Notes: a model not told the origin generated them from the sequence alone. A stretch of 40,683 nt of DNA from Rhodospirillaceae bacterium (GCA_002717225.1 PBDG01000074.1:1-40683); one strand, 5' to 3'. Positions 25,377 through 34,506 are shown, numbered from the stretch's first letter. Translations and numbers: made by a program.

Positions 25377-26164
25377 TCTTCAATGTCCTGATCAAATAGT
25401 AGATGCTCCAGACCAATTACTAGTCGCTCCTGCTCACGTACACGACGGGCTGCGAGCAATACTCCTGGCATAAATGACTCACGGCTAGTCGAATCGTGTC
25501 GAATGGTGAGAGTTTGGCCAAGCGCACCAAAAATCACCTCTTGATGAGCCACGAATCCTGGCAACCTCACACTGTGCACTCGCACACCATCGTGCGCACC
25601 ACCTCGAACCCCTTCAAGGGTAAATTTTTCCGTCGGTGCGTCGATGGCCGGACGTCCCGCACGCGCCTGTACAATCAGCTCGGCGGTCCGAGCCGCCGTA
25701 CCAGAGGGAGCATCAATCTTCTGGTCGTGATGCAGTTCAATGAGCTCCACATGGTCGAGATGCGGGGCAGCTAAACGGGCCATTTCCATCATGAGCACCG
25801 CACCAATTGCAAAGTTCGGAGCAACAAACGCACCGACATTCGAAGTTTCTGACGCTGCACGAATCGCGACAACCTGAGCGTCAGACATTCCCGTCGTACC
25901 AATAACTGGCGATACGCCTGACTCGATTGCGATAAGCGCATTTCTTGCCGCTGCATCGGCCACGGTGAAATCAATTGAAACATCCGGGTTGGCCATCTCA
26001 ATCGCGTCCGACGTGTCAGTAAACCACGGAATATCCTGATCGCTTGATGCGTAATCCACCCCAGCTACCACTACCATGTCAGGAGCAGCAGTAACGGCAT
26101 CCACGACGGCCTGGCCCATTCGGCCAGCCGCCCCAAACACAGCAATCTTAAGCAGCGACGCCAT
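25373..26164 (-). CDS. dapB: 4-hydroxy-tetrahydrodipicolinate reductase
   Basis: Reduces the DapA product with NAD(P)H on the way to diaminopimelate and lysine. GAAGRMG at 11-17 is the dinucleotide-binding motif, VIGTTG follows, and ELHHDQKIDAPSGTA (H145, H146, K149) is the substrate-binding and catalytic signature. The length of 263 is normal. An AGGTT site lies about eight bases before the ATG. The gene follows pnp by only 14 bp and overlaps asd by four bases, forming a tight pnp-dapB-asd unit. Confidence 0.97.
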   Translation of the reverse strand: MASLLKIAVFGAAGRMGQAVVDAVTAAPDMVVVAGVDYASSDQDIPWFTDTSDAIEMANPDVSIDFTVADAAARNALIAIESGVSPVIGTTGMSDAQVVAIRAASETSNVGAFVAPNFAIGAVLMMEMARLAAPHLDHVELIELHHDQKIDAPSGTAARTAELIVQARAGRPAIDAPTEKFTLEGVRGGAHDGVRVHSVRLPGFVAHQEVIFGALGQTLTIRHDSTSRESFMPGVLLAARRVREQERLVIGLEHLLFDQDIEE

Positions 26165-26178
26165 CCCAAGAACCTAAC

Positions 26179-28404
26179 CTAATAGTCTCGGCGTCCACGA
26201 CCACCACGACCGCCGTTTCTACCTCTATCGTCACGTCTGCCACCACGTCCCTCACGTCGAGGTCCACCACGACCACCACGCGGCGGAGCCGGCGTAGCAG
26301 ATGCACGTGTTTCTTCAACTGAAAGACCTTGTAGCACGGCACGTCGTGAAAGGTTGACACGACCCTGATCATCAGTCTCGATCACCATCACCATGATGTC
26401 GTCACCGATGTTCACGACGTCTTCAATCATGTTTGGCGGTTCCTCTGCAATTTCATGGCGCGGAACCAATCCTTCACGGCCAGGCAAGAACTCGACCATC
26501 ACACCGAAACCAAAAATTCGAGTGACTTTACCGAGCATGGTCCGTCCCGCATCAACCTCACCAGTCATATCTTTGATCATCTGAAGAGCCTGATCAGAAC
26601 CATCCCGTGACGGTGCCCCGACCATGATCGTCCCGTCTTCCTCGATATCAATGGAAGCTCCTGTGTCAGCCTCAAGCCGGCGGATCGTCCGACCGCCAGG
26701 GCCAATGATGGCTCCAATCTTTTCAGGATCAATCTGCGTCTTAACAATTTTAGGTGCGAACTCGCCGACATCACTCCGTGGCTCTGAGATCGCACCGTTC
26801 ATCACTTCAAGAATCTTGATCCGGGCATCCCGGCCACGACGAATTGCCGTCTCCACAATCTCTGCCGTTAAATGCTTAACCTTAATGTCAAGCTGGATTG
26901 CAGTGATTCCGCGTTCCGTGCCCGCCACCTTGAAATCCATATCGCCGAAGTGATCTTCAGCACCCTGAATATCTGTCAGAACCTTCACCGAACCATCATC
27001 GGCCGTGACCAAACCTATGGATATTCCTGCCACCGGCGACCTTAACGGCACACCTGCATCAAGCAGCGCCAGCGAGCTCCCACAGACAGATCCCTGGGAA
27101 GTTGATCCGTTAGAGGAAAGAACCTCGGAAACCACACGAATTGCGTAGGGAAACTCCTCCTGTGGCGGGACCACGGGCAACAAGGCCCGCTCGGCAAGTG
27201 CTCCGTGACCAGTTTCACGTCGACGGGGCCCTCCAAGACGACGAGCTTCACCCGACGCAAATGGAGGCATGTTGTAGTGATGCATATATCGCTTCGGCCC
27301 AACGAGTTCCTCAAGATCACTCAAACCAATTTTTTGCTCATCGCGCATTGTTCCAAGCGTCACGACAGAAAGCACCTGCGTCTCTCCACGCTGAAAAAGA
27401 CCCGTACCATGGACACGGGGCAACACCCCCACTTCAGCCGACAGCGAACGGATTTCGTCTTCTGCACGACCGTCAGGTCGCACGTTGTCAATGACGATCG
27501 CACGCCGTGCATATGCACCTTCCAAGTCATGCATAGCTACACCGACGTCGCCGGCTTCGTATTGCTCCGCAAAGACTTCAACAGCCTCATCCTGAATTGA
27601 ATGCATCCGTTCACTACGTTCAGACCGATCGGTAACACGCATGGCCTCAGCAATTGCGTCTCCAAATCGCTCCTCTATGGCTGGAGCTATCGCAGGATCT
27701 GGAAGTTCCATAATCGCCTCACGAGGTTCAGGCTTGACCAAATCGCGGAGCTCAAGCTGTAGATCGATAGCTGCCTGCAGTTGCTCTTGGCCCCAGGTAA
27801 TAGCTTGAATCATCTTGTCATCATCTATCTCGCTGGCTCCGGCCTCGAGCATCACCACACCATCGCGAGTACCCGCAACCACCAAATCAAGATCACCCTC
27901 TGCGTTTTCCTGAATCGTCGGATTGAGGGAAAACTCTCCATCTGCTAACCCCACACGAACCGCAGCCACAGGACCTTCAAACGGAATTCCAGAAATCATC
28001 AGCGCTGCCGACGCAGCAATTGTTCCAATGACATCGGTTTCTACAGCATGGTCATGAGCGAGCACTGTGAGAATGATCTGAACCTCACTACGCATACCCT
28101 CTGGGAACAAGGGCCGAAGTGGCCGATCGGTTAATCGGGACGCCAGAATCCCCGCAAGCGGCGGTCGTCCTTCCCGGCGAAACACAGAGCCTGGAATCTT
28201 CCCAATGGAATAACTCCGCTCCTCGTAATCAACCGATAACGGAAAAAAATCGAGACCTTCTCTAAATGGCTTGGACATGACAACCGTGCCAAGCACTACC
28301 GCATCACCGTAGGAAACCACCACTGCGCCGTGCGCTTGTGGAGCTAGCCGACCGGTCTCAAACGTGAGACGCCGACCCCCAAACTGGGTTTCAATCTTAT
28401 GCAT
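26179..28404 (-). CDS. pnp: Polyribonucleotide nucleotidyltransferase (PNPase)
   Basis: Phosphorolytic 3'-5' exoribonuclease of RNA decay. Two RNase-PH-like halves (FGGRRLTFETGRLAPQA ... and the second with GTGLFQRGETQVLS) flank an all-alpha domain, followed by a KH domain (IGAIIGPGGRTIRRL) and an S1 domain (GKVTRIFGFGVMVEFLPGREGLV). The tail of about 35 residues is an Arg/Gly-rich run with several RGG units (RGGRGGPRREGRGGRR...), which is longer and more basic than usual. The ATG at 28404 has GAGGAG seven bases upstream and gives 741 residues; the track's GTG/ATG nine codons earlier lacks such support. A long hairpin stands just before the SD, suggesting post-transcriptional autoregulation. 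Confidence 0.97.
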   Translation of the reverse strand: MHKIETQFGGRRLTFETGRLAPQAHGAVVVSYGDAVVLGTVVMSKPFREGLDFFPLSVDYEERSYSIGKIPGSVFRREGRPPLAGILASRLTDRPLRPLFPEGMRSEVQIILTVLAHDHAVETDVIGTIAASAALMISGIPFEGPVAAVRVGLADGEFSLNPTIQENAEGDLDLVVAGTRDGVVMLEAGASEIDDDKMIQAITWGQEQLQAAIDLQLELRDLVKPEPREAIMELPDPAIAPAIEERFGDAIAEAMRVTDRSERSERMHSIQDEAVEVFAEQYEAGDVGVAMHDLEGAYARRAIVIDNVRPDGRAEDEIRSLSAEVGVLPRVHGTGLFQRGETQVLSVVTLGTMRDEQKIGLSDLEELVGPKRYMHHYNMPPFASGEARRLGGPRRRETGHGALAERALLPVVPPQEEFPYAIRVVSEVLSSNGSTSQGSVCGSSLALLDAGVPLRSPVAGISIGLVTADDGSVKVLTDIQGAEDHFGDMDFKVAGTERGITAIQLDIKVKHLTAEIVETAIRRGRDARIKILEVMNGAISEPRSDVGEFAPKIVKTQIDPEKIGAIIGPGGRTIRRLEADTGASIDIEEDGTIMVGAPSRDGSDQALQMIKDMTGEVDAGRTMLGKVTRIFGFGVMVEFLPGREGLVPRHEIAEEPPNMIEDVVNIGDDIMVMVIETDDQGRVNLSRRAVLQGLSVEETRASATPAPPRGGRGGPRREGRGGRRDDRGRNGGRGGRGRRDY

Positions 28405-28411
28405 ATCACAA

Positions 28412-28417
28412 CTCCTC
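28412..28417 (-). promoter_or_regulatory. SD deciding the pnp start
   Basis: GAGGAG on the minus strand, seven bases before the ATG at 28404, fixes MHKIETQFGG as the N-terminus. It begins 12 bases after the end of the leader hairpin. Confidence 0.75.
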
Positions 28418-28429
28418 ATCCTCAGGGAC

Positions 28430-28484
28430 AAAGAGCGAAGAAGCGAGCCCGCAACACGGTTGCGCCCTCGGTTCTTGGCTCTTT
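28430..28484 (-). promoter_or_regulatory. Long near-perfect stem-loop in the pnp leader
   Basis: On the minus strand, AAAGAGC/GCTCTTT, AAGAA/TTCTT, CGAG/CTCG and CGCAAC/GTTGCG stack into one 55-base hairpin of 22 pairs, with two single C-C mismatches, one symmetric GG/GG internal loop and the loop CGT. It lies between rpsO and pnp, 157 bases after the rpsO stop and 25 bases before the pnp ATG. In E. coli the pnp leader has a long hairpin cut by RNase III and used in PNPase autoregulation; the same role is inferred here. It lacks a good T-tract, so a simple terminator is less likely. Confidence 0.65.
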
Positions 28485-28640
28485 CTTAGGTCCCCACAAT
28501 CAAGTGCCGAAGCAACTAAAAATTAATTGTTGCTGTTCAAGAATTGTGATTCCGCTTCGGCACGAATCGCCAATTCATTTAATTGTGTCGTTCGATCCCA
28601 ACTCGACACATTCATCCAAACTTTCCCACGAAAACTTACG

Positions 28641-28913
28641 CTAACGACGCGCCCGAATCTCAAGCTTTGTAATAACCTCTCGATACCGGTCTGGATCTTT
28701 ACGCTGAAGGTACTTGAGTAATCGACGCCTACGTCCAACCATTCTGAGTAATCCGTAACGAGAATGCTTGTCACCTGTCCGAACCTTGAGGTGTTCCGTA
28801 AGCTCATCAATTCGAGCACTCAACAATGCAATTTGGACTGGAACCGATCCCGTATCAGCTTGATGTTGTCTAAGACCGTCAACAAACTCGCGCTTGGGAG
28901 AAACAACTGGCAT
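28641..28913 (-). CDS. rpsO: 30S ribosomal protein S15
   Basis: Small-subunit primary assembly protein that binds 16S rRNA. The 90-residue sequence is typical throughout: QADTGSVPVQIALLSARI, LTEHLK, DKHSRYGLLRMVGRRRRLLKYL. An SD-like GAGG is about ten bases before the ATG. It heads the rpsO-pnp arrangement conserved in many bacteria. The leader upstream has two short stem-loops that may serve S15 autoregulation. Confidence 0.98.
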   Translation of the reverse strand: MPVVSPKREFVDGLRQHQADTGSVPVQIALLSARIDELTEHLKVRTGDKHSRYGLLRMVGRRRRLLKYLQRKDPDRYREVITKLEIRARR

Positions 28914-28975
28914 TCAAACGAACCTCATGCCACGACTAAACCAATTAATCGAGCGAATGTATGTATGTAATGTGG

Positions 28976-29020
28976 AGAAGCTTCAAACAAGCTTCTTTGC
29001 TTGCGCTACAGATTGTAGCG
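28976..29020 (-). promoter_or_regulatory. Two adjacent stem-loops in the rpsO leader
   Basis: AGAAGCTT/AAGCTTCT (28976-28983 with 28989-28996, 5-base loop) and CGCTACA/TGTAGCG (29004-29010 with 29014-29020, 3-base loop) are perfect stems in the divergent region between rpsO and the DUF3105 gene. S15 commonly represses its own mRNA through leader structures, so these are candidates; they could equally belong to the plus-strand promoter region. Confidence 0.4.
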
Positions 29021-29169
29021 TAGCTCGACCTACTTTTGGACCTGTAGGAACCAGCGACGAGATATCTCCCGCTTCCCTTGAGCAACAACCACACATAGAA
29101 CAGTTCAAACCTCAAGCCCAACCGAAAAGCTTCTCTATACTTCTACCATCTCACTGGAAGGAAAGTTAG

Positions 29170-29841
29170 ATGGCATCGCGTCGTCGTCGTCGTAACCGCA
29201 GCGCAAGCAAACAGCCTAGTCAACCCAATAGTTCGTCTGCTTCCTCGTCAAAGCCATCAAAAAAAGACCGCGCCAACAAAGAAAATAAAGACTCGGGTCG
29301 ATCACGTCGCGGGGGCCTCGGTCGGGGATTCTGGTTGTACATGGCGGCAATGATGGCGGTGCTGATGCCACTGAACTTCATATGTATGAACCAAGCAAAC
29401 CCTCCGGCTCCTGGAGAATCAACCAACCTCCAAACCTCCACCGTCCTCGCATCAATCAACGAGCCCCATGAACCGTATGCCACCGATCCGCCCACATCTG
29501 GCCCTCACGTAAACGAAACTGCAGCACCGGGGTTCCGAACCGGAACATTACCGGATGAAATTCAGGTCGCAAACCTAGAAATCGGATTCGTAATCGTTCA
29601 CTTCAACCCAGCCATTGCTGCTCTGACCGATGAAATGCGAAGGCTAGCAGCCGAATTTGAAGGCCACGAACTAATTGTTCAGCCGGATAGGGACCTTCCT
29701 GAAAACACGCCGGTTGTCATGACCGCATGTGGACGAATCGAACGACTTGAAAGCTATGACAAGGGACGTGCTTACAGCTTCATCAGAAACTACGCCAACC
29801 TTGACCAGTGTCCTTCGTCGACAGCTAGCCCTACCCAATAG
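29170..29841 (+). CDS. DUF3105 single-pass membrane protein
   Basis: Predicted membrane-anchored protein with its C-terminal domain outside. Residues 1-52 are a Ser/Lys/Arg-rich cytoplasmic segment, 54-73 (FWLYMAAMMAVLMPLNFICM) the membrane anchor, and about 95-215 a DUF3105 domain recognised by YATDPPTSGPH, the G-rich turn, and ANLEIGFVIVHFNP. In most DUF3105 proteins the last segment reads HNLEHG; both histidines are missing here, so any metal or catalytic role may be lost. The function of the family is unknown. GGAAGGAA lies about six bases before the ATG. Its stop overlaps the end of the convergent glycosidase gene by 11 bp. Confidence 0.78.
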   Translation: MASRRRRRNRSASKQPSQPNSSSASSSKPSKKDRANKENKDSGRSRRGGLGRGFWLYMAAMMAVLMPLNFICMNQANPPAPGESTNLQTSTVLASINEPHEPYATDPPTSGPHVNETAAPGFRTGTLPDEIQVANLEIGFVIVHFNPAIAALTDEMRRLAAEFEGHELIVQPDRDLPENTPVVMTACGRIERLESYDKGRAYSFIRNYANLDQCPSSTASPTQ

Positions 29842-32800
29842 ATTCGAAACGAACCTTTACAGGCCCTAACAAACCGGAGACCAGAGCTTCTGGTTCAATA
29901 TTGTCCTCATGCCAGTACCGATGCCAAGGATCTCCCATGCGGGTTTCGTCACGCTTCCACCGCATCTCGTTGGCGAGCAGGTTGCTCACACGCACGCTCA
30001 ACGAATTCGTTCCCTTCTGCACGTACTGAGATATGTCGAACTCATAAGGTGCCCAAAGACGTGCACCAACCCGACGATTATTCACAAACACCTCTGCCGT
30101 ATGACGTACATCGCCAAGTTCCAAGATCACACGCGAGTCAGCTTGCCCGGCAGTCAAATCGAAGTTCCGCTCGTATATCCCTGTCCCTGAATACCAGCCA
30201 TAACCAAGCTCAGCCCAAGGCTTGAGCGCGACAGAGACGGAACGTGCATATAGATCAAGCGGGCCAAGAATCCCACTTGAACGATCCACTGCGACGATCT
30301 CCACACTGAGTAGCTTCCCTGTGGTTATGTTGTAAATGCCTTCAATGTCAGCTTGGCGTTCACGAACGTCTACGAACACCTTGTAGTCTCCCTTGATCTT
30401 GGGAATACCAATTCCCACACAACCGACCGGAAGCCGTTGCCGATACATCAAAGTCCGGGGGAAATCTGTTTGGTCACCCTTCAGTGGCATATGGCCCCAA
30501 GGCTGGATTGGTGGGCGGCCTCGCTCCCATGTAACAAGAGGCGTGTCCCGATCATACGAACGCTCCGACCACACTTCAGTCGGAATAGCTGCAACATCCC
30601 ATGTGGCGTCTGAAACAAGCACAACGGAATCTCCGGAGCGCAAATCAATCTGAGACTCCAGAAGCATTGATATAGGCGAGTCAGACGTGCACTCCACGTC
30701 GACAACAATAGTGTTCTCGCCGAGCTTTAAGTACGGCATTAGATTGAATGTGACAGGAGTTGCCCACTCCTCGGACTTTCCGACCTGAATGTTGTTCATA
30801 TAGACAGTGGCAACATCCACCGCAGAAAATGAAACCATTGCCTTGATCGGAGGTTCATTAACTTCAACTGACCGAGTAAATCTCAGACGTTTATGTTGAT
30901 CACTCGAACGATCAACAGCCCACCCACCATGTTTTCGGACACCAGTAATCCATTTCCCTCGCCAGTTTCCGACTATGTCAGCTCCAGCACGGACCAGCCA
31001 TGTCTCACGCCAATCCGCATCGTCGTAGGACGGATCTCTCAGTTGCTCAAGCCGACCATGACCCAAAGCAAAACTCTCTGTGCGCAGAACTGGCAACTCA
31101 AACTGCTTCACAGACCCTTGACCAACGGGGGTCCCATCAGCAAGTGCAAAGGTCCAATCCGTTTTGAATTCAGTCCTCTTTGGTCTCTTGCGACTGCCCT
31201 CACGCTTCACACGAGTAGCCTTGGCTGATGCATCAAAAACCACCAAACGTGCAGCATGTGGCGGCAGCTCAAGATCAAACTTCCGTTTCCCACGCGATCC
31301 TGCAAGTGGCAACGGAACAATCTCTGCGGTTTCTGGATTCCATACCTCAGCACCACCAGGCGCACCACTCGTAATTGAGACTTTTGCATTCTCGTTTGAG
31401 CGATTTACGACTATTTGTACCGCAGCCCCGTCAACCTGACGCTCCACAGCGAACACATCATGACTACCTTCCACTGTGATTTTCGGCGCGACAATCGCTA
31501 CGATGCTTTCGATCGCTTCCTGAAGGTTTTCACTGACCTCATAAGCTCGCCCCTTACCGATCTTTACGCCGGCGGAGGAACTCACATTCTTACCAAAAAC
31601 GTCTGTTGCTGTTCGAGAAATACCACGATCTTTGGCGCCAGCTTCACTACTACCAGACGGACGCTCACCAACGGCAACAATCACACCCCCAGAGCGAGCT
31701 AATGCGGCAATACGACGCATTGCCGACCGACCAATAACCGGCGTGGGGGGCAAGACGAGAGTGTCCACAGCCACATCACCTTGCTTCAATACCCCATTTT
31801 CAAGACGGGATTCCCCCAAAAATCTTTCGTCAAGCACATGGACATCGACGCTATTGTCAAGAAGACCATCAATGAGTCCCTCATAGATCTCGGCAATCTC
31901 ACGGGCCCGACCATTCGGCCGTCCATCGGCGGTATTAGCAGCAATACTCGTCCATGGATACAAAACTCCAACAGAAGTCGACGCCTTTGATTGACTGACG
32001 ATTGAGGACAACCGGGTCACATAGTCAACTAGTTCCCCGAAATGAGGCCAATAGGGATTTTGGTGCGAAAGACTAGGCGGCCAATCATCTGCCGCATCCG
32101 CAGAACCCATTGAATAGAAAAATCCCCGAAACACTTGAAACCCAATCCCGTACGCTGCAAGCAAATTGGCACCGTGACGAAGCTCGTTTGGGGTAACGCC
32201 CCATCCTGCACCACCGAAGGCCTCAGCTAAACTTCGATCAACCCCGTTAAGCGCCGCGACTGACACTGCCGGTTTGACTTCGGCCGCCTGTACCGTTCGC
32301 GGACGATCAAGCCGGAATCCATGGTGGTCAGTGCCAGGAATAGATAGGTGCCGGATCGTCCGAAAGTAATCGCCCTGACGTGCCGGATGGGCAGCGACAT
32401 GCTCCTCTGTATAGCCTGTCCACTCCAAGCCACGCCGTTTACACCAGGAACTTATTTGTTCGAACCATGCCTCTTCGTACAGAGCACTAACTGTTGCATA
32501 GAAATCACATCGAACCTTGCTTGTTTCGTCACCACCACGGAGTACTAAGAGCGGTAACACTCCAAGAAGGTCGTATCCGTGATCTTTCTTAAACCGTGCG
32601 GGTAATGTGTCGGTCCAGGGCAGCGGCTCGGCAGCAATATGTGGTTCATGGGAAAAAATCCCGGGGATTTCAGAACCAAACCCGGATTTATGACGGGCCT
32701 CGTACGCATTGTAGGTAGCCGCTAGAAAAGCTTTCACCGTCTGGGGTCGCAGGTAGTCAATATGATGATCAAGCTTGAGTACCGAGAAACAAATTAGTCG

Positions 32801-33385
32801 CCATTCCCCTTCGGGGCACGACCATGTGTTCGGCCTCGTGACATTTTCAAACGTCGATGGATCCAAGTCCCCATTCTTATCAAGACGCGCAGCGACTTGA
32901 ACTACCGGATCACCGGCCGGGAACCGGCCTTCCAGTGCAATTTGCTGTGGCCCCTCAAGCTTATGAATCTTGCGAACCAGTGTTTTCGCACGATGTTCTG
33001 GACCTGCCGACAAAACGGCAGAGATGGTCTGCCCATTTCGATCATCTGTAGATCCAGCAGAACCACTAGGCGAGCCATATTCATCACAAATCCACGTCGT
33101 GAGACCAGCGGATTGACCTTTACGAACGGCGTAGTCCACCGCGTCCCACCAGCGATCACCAAAATACGGCGTCTGCAGGCTCTCACGTGCTTGCATCGCG
33201 ACACCTGCAAGACCGTGTCCAGCAAACTCTGTGAGCTGGCGGCCTAACTCGGCCTCATGAAGATGGCCATTCCAATTCCACATGGCCACAGGTGCATACT
33301 TGCGATCCACCTTGGTGAAGGCAGAACGTAATCGATCAAGCGCAGCGCTCACAGAGAACTCCATTTCTGAATCTGATGCGGCCAC
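29831..33385 (-). CDS. Large GH106-like glycoside hydrolase (alpha-L-rhamnosidase-like)
   Basis: An 1184-residue predicted glycosidase. The N-terminal catalytic region has APVAMWNWNGHLHEAELGRQL, GLAGVAMQARESLQTPYFG, WWDAVDYAVRKGQSAGL and CDEYGSPSGSAG, the order seen in GH106 alpha-L-rhamnosidases and relatives; IFSHEPH and TGYTEEH are plausible acidic active-site segments. A middle Rossmann-like part (VDTLVLPPTPVIGRSAMRRI) and two C-terminal beta-sandwich domains of the GH2 sugar-binding type follow (VYMNNIQVGKSEEW near residue 870 and EVFVNNRRVGARLWAPY near 1110). No signal peptide is visible, so it would act in the cytoplasm. The start is GTG at 33385 or ATG at 33364; neither has an SD. Exact specificity is unproven. 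Confidence 0.78.
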   Translation of the reverse strand: MAASDSEMEFSVSAALDRLRSAFTKVDRKYAPVAMWNWNGHLHEAELGRQLTEFAGHGLAGVAMQARESLQTPYFGDRWWDAVDYAVRKGQSAGLTTWICDEYGSPSGSAGSTDDRNGQTISAVLSAGPEHRAKTLVRKIHKLEGPQQIALEGRFPAGDPVVQVAARLDKNGDLDPSTFENVTRPNTWSCPEGEWRLICFSVLKLDHHIDYLRPQTVKAFLAATYNAYEARHKSGFGSEIPGIFSHEPHIAAEPLPWTDTLPARFKKDHGYDLLGVLPLLVLRGGDETSKVRCDFYATVSALYEEAWFEQISSWCKRRGLEWTGYTEEHVAAHPARQGDYFRTIRHLSIPGTDHHGFRLDRPRTVQAAEVKPAVSVAALNGVDRSLAEAFGGAGWGVTPNELRHGANLLAAYGIGFQVFRGFFYSMGSADAADDWPPSLSHQNPYWPHFGELVDYVTRLSSIVSQSKASTSVGVLYPWTSIAANTADGRPNGRAREIAEIYEGLIDGLLDNSVDVHVLDERFLGESRLENGVLKQGDVAVDTLVLPPTPVIGRSAMRRIAALARSGGVIVAVGERPSGSSEAGAKDRGISRTATDVFGKNVSSSAGVKIGKGRAYEVSENLQEAIESIVAIVAPKITVEGSHDVFAVERQVDGAAVQIVVNRSNENAKVSITSGAPGGAEVWNPETAEIVPLPLAGSRGKRKFDLELPPHAARLVVFDASAKATRVKREGSRKRPKRTEFKTDWTFALADGTPVGQGSVKQFELPVLRTESFALGHGRLEQLRDPSYDDADWRETWLVRAGADIVGNWRGKWITGVRKHGGWAVDRSSDQHKRLRFTRSVEVNEPPIKAMVSFSAVDVATVYMNNIQVGKSEEWATPVTFNLMPYLKLGENTIVVDVECTSDSPISMLLESQIDLRSGDSVVLVSDATWDVAAIPTEVWSERSYDRDTPLVTWERGRPPIQPWGHMPLKGDQTDFPRTLMYRQRLPVGCVGIGIPKIKGDYKVFVDVRERQADIEGIYNITTGKLLSVEIVAVDRSSGILGPLDLYARSVSVALKPWAELGYGWYSGTGIYERNFDLTAGQADSRVILELGDVRHTAEVFVNNRRVGARLWAPYEFDISQYVQKGTNSLSVRVSNLLANEMRWKRDETRMGDPWHRYWHEDNIEPEALVSGLLGPVKVRFESIG

Positions 33386-33636
33386 CTATGCTGTATCGAC
33401 GCGTGGCACACAGCGACGTCTGTTTTAAGGTTAGGAATCAATGCCTGTCGGATCAGTGACTCGCGCCAAAAACTGGCGCTTCTATTACTAATTATAAAGA
33501 ACACCTGCAAAAGACACCAAATTGCTAAACATAATTCCAGTCTGCGAACCTGTTTTTGCAGCTTCATGAGCATGTACGAACGAACGAGAACAGCCGTAAT
33601 TCTTCCGTTAGATCCTCAAACCTGGTCACAGGTCAT

Positions 33637-34506
33637 ATGCCCATCAGCAGCGAATCAGTGTTGTTGACGGACCGAGAATTAATCGCGTTAATCGATCTCT
33701 TGGCCGATGATGATTCCTCGATTCGTGAGCGCGTCACCGCACAACTTATCGAGGCCGGTCCACGTGCACTCTTGATGCTGGGCACAACGGATTACGTAGG
33801 AACTCATGCCGAACGAGTTCAGGTGGCGCTTTGCAAAGTTCAGCAAGCTCAAGTTCTAACTCGTCTCAAGTCGTTCGGCCAAGAAGCTCCAAACACCTCT
33901 GTAGAAGATGGAGCGCTCCTCCTTGCAGAATTAATGCATCCTAATCTGGACCGTGCTGGTACATATGAAACTATCGAAACATTGGCCGAAGCCGCCCCTC
34001 GATCGATAGGAGGAAAAAACCGGACTGCCGGCCTAAAAACGCTGGCCACATATATGTATGAGGAGTGCGGTTTCGACGGTAACCACAGCGACTATGACAA
34101 TCCAGCAAACAGCCTCCTGAACCAAGTGCTTGTACGGCGAGTCGGTCTACCAATTTCGCTCGCTGTTGTATATCTCGCTGTATGTGCCCGACTTCACGTT
34201 CCCCTCGAGGGCGTCGGATTGCCTTTCCACTTCGTACTACGCCTACCGGGAGCCGGGTCGCAGGCTTATCTGGATCCATTCAACCAAGCCCGGCTGCTCA
34301 ATGAAAATGACTGCCGTGATCTGGTTCGAGCCCACGGATATGAGATAACACATAACCAATTCCGCGCGGTTAGTTCACTGGAAATCACGGCACGAATCGC
34401 ACGCAACCTTCTCCTGAGTTATCAAAAACGAGGTGACACAGAAGACGAAAATCTCATGCGACTTGCACACAAGAAGATTCAACCGGGCACCGAATTGGTC
34501 GGATAG
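33637..34506 (+). CDS. SirB1-like transglutaminase-fold protein
   Basis: Member of the SirB1/transglutaminase-like family (PF13369), of unsettled function in most bacteria. The core YDNPANSLLNQVLVRRVGLPISLAVVYLAV and GVGLPFHFVLRL ... YLDPFN matches the family closely. An N-terminal helical part (LIALIDLLADDDSSIRERV, HEAT-like in appearance) precedes it. The track start is a TTG at 33556; the ATG at 33637 (MPISSES) with AGG upstream gives 289 residues and is preferred. Cytoplasmic. It is followed by a methyltransferase gene after 11 bp, so the two are probably co-transcribed. Confidence 0.8.
   Translation: MPISSESVLLTDRELIALIDLLADDDSSIRERVTAQLIEAGPRALLMLGTTDYVGTHAERVQVALCKVQQAQVLTRLKSFGQEAPNTSVEDGALLLAELMHPNLDRAGTYETIETLAEAAPRSIGGKNRTAGLKTLATYMYEECGFDGNHSDYDNPANSLLNQVLVRRVGLPISLAVVYLAVCARLHVPLEGVGLPFHFVLRLPGAGSQAYLDPFNQARLLNENDCRDLVRAHGYEITHNQFRAVSSLEITARIARNLLLSYQKRGDTEDENLMRLAHKKIQPGTELVG

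Noticed and set aside
33386-33636. Promoter or terminator in the gap between the GH106-like and SirB1-like genes
   Set aside because: A 6-bp hairpin (GCGCCA/TGGCGC, 33463-33479) and an AT-rich TATAAA are present, but there is no T-tract or matching -35, so neither can be called.
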